A stretch of DNA of 64,000 bases from positions 1,116,001-1,180,000 of the forward strand of contig LT629302.1 in the NCBI GenBank assembly GCA_900104375.1, written 5' to 3'. This document shows, piece after piece, positions 25,685 through 33,592 of the stretch. Each line of letters begins with the position of its first letter. The stretch's first letter is position 1. The position numbers and the translations under genes were made by a program. Below the pieces are notes generated by a model. The model worked only from the letters and a program-made list of their open reading frames with translations. It made no database searches and was not told where the DNA came from. This DNA comes from Flavobacteriaceae bacterium MAR_2010_188 (GTDB lineage Bacteria; Bacteroidota; Bacteroidia; Flavobacteriales; Flavobacteriaceae).

Positions 25685-26749
25685 TTAAAGCCATTTTTTT
25701 CTTTTAAAATATATAAGCATTCCAATCGCCACTACGATCATTAAGGCCCACATGATATAGTAACTATATTGATAATGAAGTTCTGGTAAAACGTCGAAGT
25801 TTGTGCCATAAACACCTACAATGAAGGTCAGCGGAATAAAAATCACTGAAAATACGGTCAGTAATTTCATGACATCATTTAGCTTACTGCTGATCGTGGT
25901 GTGGTAAATATTGAGCTGGTCAGTTAAAATCTCTCTGTAGCTATTAGAAGTATCCACGGCTTGGTTTATATTATCTACTAATTCTTTATAATGAACGTGA
26001 ATTGACTTTTTAATAAATTCTGAATCCATTTTGGAAAGCGCTAATATCATCTCCTTTGCCGGATTAATATTCTTTCTTAGAAAATTAAGTTCTTGCTTAA
26101 GCCGGTTTATATCGTCTATCACAGATTTCTGTGGGTTTCGAAGGAAATTTTCCTCTAAACCTTCAATCTTGTCGCCAAGAATACTGATAATGAAAATGTA
26201 ATTGTCTATAACAATATCTAGAAGGGCAAATGCCAGGAAATCTGTGCCAGAATTCCTTATCCTTTTCTTCTTATTTTTGATTCTCTCTCTAATTGGCTCA
26301 AACACATCGCCTTTTTTTTCTTGAAAGGAAATAAGGGCTGTTTTTGTCATAATTAGGCTTAGATTTTCAACTGTAATCTTACCCGTTTGTTCATTCTGTT
26401 GTAACATTTTAATGGAAACGGCAATTGCATTTTCATATTCATGCACTTTAGGTCTTGCAGAAGTATTCATAACATCCGCAATAATTAACGGATCAAAGTT
26501 GAAAACAGACGCCAACTCTTCCATTAGCGCAATATTATGAAGACCATCAATATTTAACCAGGTAACAGAATTTTGTTCACGATAAGTATTTATATCTGAA
26601 ACAGATTCTAAGGTTCTTTCTTCAAATTTTACTTTATCGTAATCGATGAGTCTAATTAATACTGTTTCGATTTTCTTCTGTCCCCGAAAGTAAATCTCAT
26701 CAGGTGGTCTTCCTATATCGCTCCTATTCTTTTCTAAAAACCTACCCAT
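25685..26749 (-). CDS. corA: CorA-like divalent cation transporter with GTN signature
   Basis: 354 residues with the CorA plan: a cytoplasmic alpha/beta domain (about 1-250), a long stalk helix (up to about 295), and two C-terminal spans at about 296-314 and 330-346. It ends in a basic KRKKWL. The pore loop after helix 1 reads YGTNF, so the selectivity signature is G315-T316-N317 in place of the usual GMN. The family transports Mg2+, Co2+ or Ni2+, or Zn2+ for the ZntB branch, which also has a non-Met middle residue. Ion preference is therefore uncertain. A canonical paralog lies at 47274-48359. Confidence 0.85.
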   Translation of the reverse strand: MGRFLEKNRSDIGRPPDEIYFRGQKKIETVLIRLIDYDKVKFEERTLESVSDINTYREQNSVTWLNIDGLHNIALMEELASVFNFDPLIIADVMNTSARPKVHEYENAIAVSIKMLQQNEQTGKITVENLSLIMTKTALISFQEKKGDVFEPIRERIKNKKKRIRNSGTDFLAFALLDIVIDNYIFIISILGDKIEGLEENFLRNPQKSVIDDINRLKQELNFLRKNINPAKEMILALSKMDSEFIKKSIHVHYKELVDNINQAVDTSNSYREILTDQLNIYHTTISSKLNDVMKLLTVFSVIFIPLTFIVGVYGTNFDVLPELHYQYSYYIMWALMIVVAIGMLIYFKRKKWL

Positions 26750-26828
26750 ATTTACTAATGTTAAAACTTCAATCTAAATTATAACAATTTAAAAAACACA
26801 TATTCAATAAAATCAATAATCTTTCTAT

Positions 26829-26850
26829 AAAAAAAAGTCCCGAAGGACTT
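26829..26850 (-). terminator. Hairpin terminator after the PPOX-family gene
   Basis: A short stem AAGTCC / GGACTT with a CGAA tetraloop, followed on the minus strand by a T run (A tract at 26829-26836). Confidence 0.75.
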
Positions 26851-26874
26851 AAATTTTCATTTAAAGCGAATTGA

Positions 26875-27375
26875 TTACGGCTTAATATGGCCCTCCTCAC
26901 TTATGTCTGGTTGGTTACCGGTTATAGCACCAATTCCCATTTTGATTAGGGAAATAAACTTACCGTGTTTAGGTTCCCAATAATGTGCCTCTTTAGGAGC
27001 GAATTTAATTGCGGTTAGACTTGGATCATCAAGACCATCAAACCAATTATCATCGGTCTTACCATATAAATCCTTCAAGATTGACTTATCATCTGTGATT
27101 GTAGAATGTCCATATAACTTCATGAACTTCATATCACTCGCGTCAGAATAAATGAGTTGGGTCTGACTATCTTTTTGAATGTTTTTATTATGGTCGCTTT
27201 CTCTTCCGCTTAAAAACCAAACATTTCCTTGCTCATCAACCTTTTTGGTACTCATAGGAATTGCGTGAAATGGAATGTTGCTCAAGTTTGTCGCCATCAT
27301 ACAAAAGTCAATATCCTTTGCCAAATCCCTAATTTTATCTTTTGCCTCTTTATTATATAAATTATCAATACCCAT
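26875..27375 (-). CDS. Pyridoxamine-phosphate-oxidase-fold general-stress protein
   Basis: A 166-residue flavin-binding split-barrel protein of the general-stress-protein-26 type. It contains IDFCMMATNL, WFLSGRESDHNKNIQKDSQTQ and the C-terminal HYWEPKHGK, all typical of that family. Such proteins bind FMN or a related cofactor in the cytoplasm and are linked to oxidative or osmotic stress in other bacteria. It is monocistronic and near CsbD, YtxH-like and cold-shock genes. Confidence 0.8.
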   Translation of the reverse strand: MGIDNLYNKEAKDKIRDLAKDIDFCMMATNLSNIPFHAIPMSTKKVDEQGNVWFLSGRESDHNKNIQKDSQTQLIYSDASDMKFMKLYGHSTITDDKSILKDLYGKTDDNWFDGLDDPSLTAIKFAPKEAHYWEPKHGKFISLIKMGIGAITGNQPDISEEGHIKP

Positions 27376-27631
27376 AATATATCTTTTTAAGTTTTTATAA
27401 ATATAATTTTCAATGATTGGCTGCCGTGGCTCAAAAGAAATTTTAATTGATTCTTATGATTAAAAGCTGATATTTTAACGTTGTTTTAAGAATATTTAAA
27501 TTGCTTTAAATCAATGAATAGAAGCATATCATTTAAGTTTAGTTAAATAATTTATAAAGGTTGGATAGAGTTAAATAGTTGGTACGAAATTTTCTAATAT
27601 TACACCAATCAAATTAATTAAAAACAATAAA

Positions 27632-27835
27632 ATGAGAAATTCAACTACAGCAGCAGTTGCCGCATTAATCGCAGCAGGTGTTGGAGCATTAGCAATATGG
27701 CAATACAAGCGTTTATCACCAGAACGCAAACACGAATTTAAATCTCATATTGATGAAGCTGGAAACAAAATCATGAATGCGATGAGAGATATGGAAAATT
27801 CTTTAAAAGACAAATATGACAAAGTGATCGGATAA
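27632..27835 (+). CDS. Small YtxH-like membrane-anchored protein
   Basis: 67 residues with a short polar start, one membrane helix (about 8-24, AAVAALIAAGVGALAIWQY) and a charged amphipathic tail (KLSPERKHEFKSHIDEAGNK-like). The layout matches small YtxH/stress proteins of Bacteroidota. It ends before a strong terminator. The exact family assignment is tentative. Confidence 0.65.
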   Translation: MRNSTTAAVAALIAAGVGALAIWQYKRLSPERKHEFKSHIDEAGNKIMNAMRDMENSLKDKYDKVIG

Positions 27836-27860
27836 TTAATTTTCGATTTTCTTTAAAATA

Positions 27861-27886
27861 AAAAATCCCGCAATCGCGGGATTTTT
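27861..27886. terminator. Bidirectional hairpin terminator
   Basis: An 11-bp stem (AAAAATCCCGC / GCGGGATTTTT) with an AATC loop. It separates the convergent YtxH-like and CsbD genes. Confidence 0.88.
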
Positions 27887-27906
27887 CTTTATAATTAGAT
27901 ACGAAA

Positions 27907-28110
27907 TTAATCGTATTTAAGATTATCTAAAAAGTCGTTTACTTTTTCTTTAGACTCTCCAGTTCTTTTCTGGATTCTTCCTAACATTTCATCTTCCTTA
28001 CCTTCTGCATAATCTAAATCATCGTCAGTTAGGTTTCCCCATTTTTGTTTCAATTTTCCTTTGGCAATATTCCAATTACCTTTTGTTTTATCTGAAAGTG
28101 GACTACTCAT
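27907..28110 (-). CDS. CsbD-family stress protein
   Basis: 67 residues from the ATG at 28110 (MSSPLSDKTKGNW); an upstream ATG at 28134 would add eight residues that do not look like CsbD. The signature is clear: KGNWNIAKGKLKQKWGNLTDDDL and EGKEDEMLGRIQKRTGESKEKV. CsbD proteins are cytoplasmic, highly charged and linked to general stress in other bacteria; their molecular role is unknown. Confidence 0.9.
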   Translation of the reverse strand: MSSPLSDKTKGNWNIAKGKLKQKWGNLTDDDLDYAEGKEDEMLGRIQKRTGESKEKVNDFLDNLKYD

Positions 28111-28269
28111 AGTTTTAATATTTATAGTTAACATAAATCAATATGACTTACTAAATTTAAAGTTACTTCTAGACTAAGACTGAAATTAGCCCAATCGAGT
28201 TAGAAATTGGTTATAAAAATTTTTTAAGACATATTTAGCATATGTTTTAGACAAATTTAAGAATTAAAA

Positions 28270-28292
28270 AAGCCCATCAAATTGATGGGCTT
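28270..28292 (-). terminator. Hairpin terminator after the cold-shock gene
   Basis: A near-perfect palindrome, AAGCCCATCAA / TTGATGGGCTT, with T-rich sequence following on the minus strand. Confidence 0.85.
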
Positions 28293-28317
28293 GCATTGTA
28301 AGAATAAGTGTATTGTA

Positions 28318-28509
28318 TTAAACCACTTTTACATTGATCGCGTTAAGTCCTTTACGTCCTTCTGTTAAATCAAATTCTACATCATCTCCTTCTCTAATCT
28401 CATCGATTAAACCAGAATGGTGTACGAAATGTTCTTTGTTTGAACCATCTTCTGTGATGAAACCAAAACCTTTGGCATCGTTGAAGAATTTTACTGTTCC
28501 TTTACTCAT
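28318..28509 (-). CDS. Cold-shock protein (CSD, CspA type)
   Basis: A 63-residue single cold-shock domain with RNP1 KGFGFI and RNP2-like HFVHHSG, GTVKFFNDAKGFGFI at the start, and a closing beta strand NAINVKVV. It binds single-stranded RNA or DNA in the cytoplasm. The 5' leader of about 100 nt upstream is A/T-rich with no clear conserved element. It is monocistronic. Confidence 0.95.
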   Translation of the reverse strand: MSKGTVKFFNDAKGFGFITEDGSNKEHFVHHSGLIDEIREGDDVEFDLTEGRKGLNAINVKVV

Positions 28510-28642
28510 TGTAATAATTTTAAATTTATAATTAATTAAAGATATTGTATCACATATCTTCTCACAAATTTTTTCCCTTATGTAATAACATTATACGCAA
28601 ATGAGTTAACCACACCTCATTTTCGTTCCAAATTGAAGATTT

Positions 28643-30520
28643 TCAATCGATTATAGCATGTTTGCCGTGTGGTATTGGTGGGCTAAATGTTCGTTTAACC
28701 TTTCCAGATTTCTGGTTTTTTTCGATGATATAATAATCGTCGTCGGGCAATTTCTTATCAAAATCTAGCTCAAGGTAAATTTGTTCGATATGATTAGAAT
28801 CGTTATCGTAAACAAAAGTATGTATCCTAGTATTCTTATCCTTGGAAAATTCTATCGCACCAAAATTTTGAGAAACCTTAGAGCTTCTAACCATCGGATA
28901 AAGACTTGCGCGATTCCCGTTAAAGGTAAAATCGATAAACCCGTCCCCTATTCTCTGGCTTTCTGTAATCTTTAAAAGTGACTTAGAGATACCAGTTTTA
29001 ATAAATTCGTGAGACATACCAGAAGCGACGATTTCATAACCAAGAATCATAGTTTCCTGAACGTCATGCTTACTATTTCTACCAACGTACGGATCCACCC
29101 AAATTTCGATTAAAGCAGACTTGTGAACATCTCCACTAACAAAGATTGGTTTAATATCCCTTTCTCTGCGGTACTTGGTAAGCAATGCGATAAGTCTATT
29201 TCTTTCTTTAATATTATTCTTACTCGACCATCCATCCCTGACATCATCCCGTAATTCTGGTTTAAAAAGTTGAAGTAATATTTCAAAAAGTTTTAGCGGC
29301 CGCAGCGTGAGGGGTACGGATGTTACCAGGACTATCTCTTGATTTCTTTCCAATTGGTCTAACCATTTTTCAAAATTAGTCCATTGCTGTCCACCAAGGA
29401 CAACCCCTTGGTTAACATTTCGAGAGCTTCTTAAATCGAAGACATAGCCATTGATTCCATTGATTTCAAAATTATAATCCATGGATTTTGTTCCTTCTTT
29501 AAGCAGAGGAATAGAATCTAACACATAGGTAGAAAGTGAGAGCTGATGATCAATGAATGCCTCTTTGCCCATTAGGTAAAAATTCTTAAGGCGGGGATTC
29601 ATCTCAGCTTTTTCATATTCATCACCATGAGATCCCCATCCATCACGTAATTCATGATCGTCTATGGTCGAGAGAACCGGTAAGCGTTTGTGGGCTGCTT
29701 CAATATCGGTAAATGAATAAGTAGCACTGTAGAGCTTATTGATGTAATCTACGTAGTTAGAAGCCACCGTATCAAACGGAAATGGTCGTCTCTTGGTTTC
29801 CCAAGCAGAAAGTGGATGAACATCCTTGCCTTTCATTTTAGTGCCATAGCCGGCATCTATATATACTTGGTCGCCAGTTGTAATAATTGCCTTGGGATGG
29901 GTACGAAGTAATATTGAATCCTTTCTGCCTTGATAGACAAATTCGTTTTCAATTTTGAGAGAATCACTATAAGGAACACTTTCTTCTAATGCGACCTTTC
30001 TAAATAGCTCCCGTACCCTTCTACTTGAATTATTTTCACCTTCAAAAATACCTGAAACTGGTTTTTTATCCTCGTATGCAACTTCAAAAGGTTCCATACA
30101 ACCATAAAGCAAAATTGAAAAGTCTTCGGATGTATTTGAAACATAATTTGAAGGATAGAGATTTTCTGTGGTAATACATTCTTGGGAATTTTCAGCGCAA
30201 AATTTCACCTTTACTATTTTCGCTGAAGTATTTATAACCTTCGTGTAATATGGAGGACTTAAGGTGAATTGTGAATAGACTTGATCATTTTCAGAATCTA
30301 GAACACTTGCCCTAGGATGTTCCTTTGAGCCTTTTACCCAAATTCTATCCGAGCCATCTAATGGCATCGCTACACGGGCATGCACATCAGAATATTTATA
30401 ACCTACTTCCTCATTAGAATCGGGAAATTTTATCTGAGAATTAACGTCATAGCTGATGACTATTGAAATTAGGAGGGAAAATAAAGTACTTTTAAAAAAT
30501 CTAGAAATCACAAAACGCAT
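28643..30520 (-). CDS. PhoD-like alkaline phosphatase / metallophosphoesterase
   Basis: A 625-residue secreted protein with an N-terminal hydrophobic segment (1-28). Metal-ligand motifs of PhoD-type enzymes are present: GDQVY at 216-220, DDHE at 287-290 and SGDVH further on. The N-terminal part is beta-rich, as in the PhoD family. It probably hydrolyses phosphoesters outside the cytoplasm. The nhaD gene ends 10 bases upstream, so the two genes are likely co-transcribed, an unusual pairing of a Na+/H+ antiporter and a phosphatase. Confidence 0.82.
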   Translation of the reverse strand: MRFVISRFFKSTLFSLLISIVISYDVNSQIKFPDSNEEVGYKYSDVHARVAMPLDGSDRIWVKGSKEHPRASVLDSENDQVYSQFTLSPPYYTKVINTSAKIVKVKFCAENSQECITTENLYPSNYVSNTSEDFSILLYGCMEPFEVAYEDKKPVSGIFEGENNSSRRVRELFRKVALEESVPYSDSLKIENEFVYQGRKDSILLRTHPKAIITTGDQVYIDAGYGTKMKGKDVHPLSAWETKRRPFPFDTVASNYVDYINKLYSATYSFTDIEAAHKRLPVLSTIDDHELRDGWGSHGDEYEKAEMNPRLKNFYLMGKEAFIDHQLSLSTYVLDSIPLLKEGTKSMDYNFEINGINGYVFDLRSSRNVNQGVVLGGQQWTNFEKWLDQLERNQEIVLVTSVPLTLRPLKLFEILLQLFKPELRDDVRDGWSSKNNIKERNRLIALLTKYRRERDIKPIFVSGDVHKSALIEIWVDPYVGRNSKHDVQETMILGYEIVASGMSHEFIKTGISKSLLKITESQRIGDGFIDFTFNGNRASLYPMVRSSKVSQNFGAIEFSKDKNTRIHTFVYDNDSNHIEQIYLELDFDKKLPDDDYYIIEKNQKSGKVKRTFSPPIPHGKHAIID

Positions 30521-30530
30521 TAAGAATTTT

Positions 30531-31838
30531 TTAGTTTAATAGCATATAAGTTAAGATACCTGCAACATAACCTAACAGAGCCAAGATAGAAATTCTTTTT
30601 ACATACCACATAAAGTCAATTTCAAAAATCCCCATAATCGCAACTCCTGCGGCAGAACCAATAATAAGGATACTACCTCCGGTACCAGCACAATAAGCCA
30701 ATAATTCCCAAAAATCACTGTCCTGTGGATACACATCTAATGAATACATACCCATTGCCCCGGCGACCATAGGAACGTTATCTATTATTGCAGAAAACAC
30801 TCCAATGATGGAATTTACCACATAAATACTCTCGAAATTATTGTCGATCAGTGTGGCTAAATCCAATAGTTGTCCTCCAGTTTGTAAGGCAGCCACGGCC
30901 ATTAAAATGCCTAAAAAGAAAAGAATACTTGGAGTATCTATATGCTCTAGAATACCAACGATAGAAAGTCCTTTCTTTTCCTCGGGATTTTTGTGTCGAT
31001 GCAGAATTTCAGTAATTATCCATAATATGCTTAACCCAAATAAAATTCCCATAAATGGTGGTAAATGGGTTACGCTCTTAAATATTGGAACGAATAGCAA
31101 GACCATAATCCCTGCACTAAATACTAAAATCTTTTCGTAGCGGGAAACAATAGGTTTTGGCGAACTAGCATCATGTACATCTGAATCTGGCTTATTGATA
31201 TCTCCTTTTAGCGTAAAACTTAAAATTATTAGAGGAACCAAAATACACATTACGCTTGGTAGAAAAAGTTCCAAAATAACATTCATTGCCGTAATCTGTC
31301 CACCAATCCAGAGCATTATTGTAGTGACATCGCCAATCGGTGACCAAGCGCCACCGGCATTAGCTGAAATAATAACCATCCCCGCAAATAACCATAAATC
31401 CTCTTTATCCTTTATAATCTTAACTAAGAGCGCAGACATAACGATTGCGGTGGTGAGATTATCTAAAGCGGCAGAAAGAAAAAAGGTAATTGAACATAGT
31501 ACCCATAAAAGTTTTTTTCTACTTGTAACCTTAATACGGTCTGTTATAATGGCAAAGCCGTTATGGGCATCGATTAATGCTACGATGGTCATTGCACCGA
31601 GCAAAAAGAAAAGAATCTCTGAAATTTCACCTACATGAAGCAACAGTTCTTCGGAAATGAAATCGATTGAATTTTCATGGCTAAGTGCGGGAAAAAATGT
31701 CTTTGCTCCGAAAATCAGAAGTACCCAGCATAAAACACCAATTAAAAGTGCCGATGCGGTTTTATTTATTTTAATGTGGTGCTCTAACGCAATTGCCATA
31801 TAACCTATGGCAAAAACAATGATTATAGCTAAATACAA
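30531..31838 (-). CDS. nhaD: Na+/H+ antiporter of the NhaD family
   Basis: A 435-residue multi-span membrane protein with the NhaD landmarks GIGQ-type helices, ALDNLTTAIVMSAL, ANAGGAWSPIGDVTTIMLW and ATLIDNNFESIYVVNSIIGVFSAIIDNVPMVA. It should exchange Na+ (or Li+) for H+ in the inner membrane. The first codon is TTG at 31838: an in-frame stop lies four codons before it, and the next Met would delete the first transmembrane helix, so TTG is the best start. phoD follows directly. Confidence 0.86.
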   Translation of the reverse strand: MYLAIIIVFAIGYMAIALEHHIKINKTASALLIGVLCWVLLIFGAKTFFPALSHENSIDFISEELLLHVGEISEILFFLLGAMTIVALIDAHNGFAIITDRIKVTSRKKLLWVLCSITFFLSAALDNLTTAIVMSALLVKIIKDKEDLWLFAGMVIISANAGGAWSPIGDVTTIMLWIGGQITAMNVILELFLPSVMCILVPLIILSFTLKGDINKPDSDVHDASSPKPIVSRYEKILVFSAGIMVLLFVPIFKSVTHLPPFMGILFGLSILWIITEILHRHKNPEEKKGLSIVGILEHIDTPSILFFLGILMAVAALQTGGQLLDLATLIDNNFESIYVVNSIIGVFSAIIDNVPMVAGAMGMYSLDVYPQDSDFWELLAYCAGTGGSILIIGSAAGVAIMGIFEIDFMWYVKRISILALLGYVAGILTYMLLN

Positions 31839-31939
31839 GGAGTCATAATTTTATTGATAAGTGAGACTGTTACAAACTTAATATTCTATTAAAGGTAATT
31901 ATTTGATTCTTTCAAATACATCTGAATTTAAAAATTTTA

Positions 31940-31976
31940 CCTAATTCTATATTTGATTAAGCTTTAAGGAATTAGG
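31940..31976 (+). promoter_or_regulatory. Predicted promoter box flanked by an inverted repeat, upstream of the TIR-STAND genes
   Basis: An exact TAnnTTTG element (TATATTTG, 31948-31955) lies 122 nt before the TIR-protein ATG. It is enclosed by an 8-bp inverted repeat, CCTAATTC (31940-31947) and GAATTAGG (31969-31976), with a 21-nt spacer starting at the box. This is the geometry of an operator over a -7 region. No TTG lies at the normal upstream distance, so the promoter call itself is only partial. Confidence 0.4.
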
Positions 31977-32077
31977 CATTTATAAGCAACTATTGTTATA
32001 TTAGCTGAAGTGATTTTTAATTCTTCCACCACATTTCAAATTTCTTTAAAAATCAGCTTGACTAACCAAACAAGATA

Positions 32078-33592
32078 ATGACAGGAGTAACCGGCTTTAA
32101 GTATGACATATTTATAAGTTATGCTCACGTAGACAATGAGATGGCCTTTAACCAAAAAGACCCTTACGTAGAGCAATTTTATAAGAATCTTCAATTAATA
32201 CTTACCAAACGTTTCGGCAGACCTAATATGGTCACTACCTGGATCGATCATAAAAAATTGGTTGGCAACACAGTTTTTGATAAATCTATAGAGGACAACT
32301 TAAAGAACTCTGCCATCATGATTTGTTTGGATTCTAAACCTTATCAATCTTCGGATTACTGCCAAAAAGAACTTAAAATGTTCTATGATAAAGCAAATCA
32401 GGAAGAACAAGGACTTATAATTGGTTATGAATCTAGGATTGTACACGTTCTTTTAAATAATATACCATTCGCCAAATGGTCTAAAGAATTTAGAGGAACA
32501 AGTGGATTTCCTTTTCATGACTCTACAGACGATCAAAATTTGGGCGATCCCTTCGAAACAACTACTGAAGAATACAAAAAGAGCATGCTAAAACTTCGGG
32601 ACGCCTTAATACCATTACTTGAATCATTTCAAATTAATCCAACTTCTACCGAAGTATTTAAGAAGTTGGATGAAAAAGAAAAGGATGAAAAATTTTGTAT
32701 TTATTTAGCAGAAGTTTCTGATCCTTTAAGATCTGCAAGAAAGCGGATTGCAACCGAATTAGAAAATAAGGACTTTAAGATTATAAGTGGCCCTCCTCCC
32801 CCGGCGGAAGCAGAAGAACATGAAAAATCAACAAAGGAAGCTATTACGAAATCCCAACTTTCAATTCATCTTTTAGATCAATATGCTGGTAGAGAAATAG
32901 TAGGAGACTCAAACAACTCGTATCCTAAAAAACAGGCAGAAATAGGTTTCCAACTCACGGTCCCACAGATGATATGGATGCCATCTTCAATTGATTTTGA
33001 AGAGATTGAAGAACCATATTACAAAGATTTCTTAACCGCTATTGATGAAGGATCAAATCTTAAAAAAATCTTTGAGTTTATAAAAGGTTCCAAGAGTACC
33101 TTAACCCAAGAAATTATAGCTTACGCAGAACAACTTGTGAAAAAACAAGAAATTCAAATTAAGCAACACGGCAAACTATCTGTCTTACTAGACACCCATT
33201 TTGCAGATCAGAAATACGCCTATTCTTTAAGTCAGGCCATGTTAGATAATGACATTCAACCTTATGTAAATCCACAAGAAGATGACCCGTTAAAGAATAT
33301 GAATATTCTAGGAGATCGAATGAGCCAAGTTAACAAGCTTATATTTCTTTATGGTAATGTTTCAAAGGATTGGGTGATGGAAAGAATGAATGCCGCACTG
33401 CAATTAATACTTCGAAACAATTATCCTATAGAAGACATATTTATTTACATGGCGCCGCCACATAAGGAAGCCGATGATATAAAGATTAACCAGCGATTAT
33501 TAAAGGTGAATGTTGTAAACAGTAGCGAGAAAGCTCAAGTTGACGGCGACGTTATCAGTAAGTTTTTCGATGACCTAAAAACTTCAGTTTAA
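32078..33592 (+). CDS. TIR-domain protein with two additional TIR/DUF4062-like segments
   Basis: A 504-residue soluble protein. Residues 8-180 form a TIR domain: YDIFISYAHVD at the start, TTWIDHKKL, and SSDYCQKEL with the catalytic-type Glu at 98. Residues about 206-330 begin FCIYLAEVSDPLRSARKRI, the start seen in DUF4062/TIR-like segments. Residues about 366-475 (LSVLLDTHFADQKYAYSL) look like a third, degenerate copy. The stop overlaps the ATG of the next gene by one base (TAATG). With a STAND NTPase partner the likely role is an NAD-consuming or signalling effector of a conflict system; activity is inferred, not shown. Confidence 0.85.
   Translation: MTGVTGFKYDIFISYAHVDNEMAFNQKDPYVEQFYKNLQLILTKRFGRPNMVTTWIDHKKLVGNTVFDKSIEDNLKNSAIMICLDSKPYQSSDYCQKELKMFYDKANQEEQGLIIGYESRIVHVLLNNIPFAKWSKEFRGTSGFPFHDSTDDQNLGDPFETTTEEYKKSMLKLRDALIPLLESFQINPTSTEVFKKLDEKEKDEKFCIYLAEVSDPLRSARKRIATELENKDFKIISGPPPPAEAEEHEKSTKEAITKSQLSIHLLDQYAGREIVGDSNNSYPKKQAEIGFQLTVPQMIWMPSSIDFEEIEEPYYKDFLTAIDEGSNLKKIFEFIKGSKSTLTQEIIAYAEQLVKKQEIQIKQHGKLSVLLDTHFADQKYAYSLSQAMLDNDIQPYVNPQEDDPLKNMNILGDRMSQVNKLIFLYGNVSKDWVMERMNAALQLILRNNYPIEDIFIYMAPPHKEADDIKINQRLLKVNVVNSSEKAQVDGDVISKFFDDLKTSV

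Noticed and set aside
31195-31638. A 147-codon plus-strand frame opposite nhaD
   Set aside because: It is the antisense of a well supported NhaD sequence and has the low-complexity Ile/Ser/Lys pattern of shadow frames.
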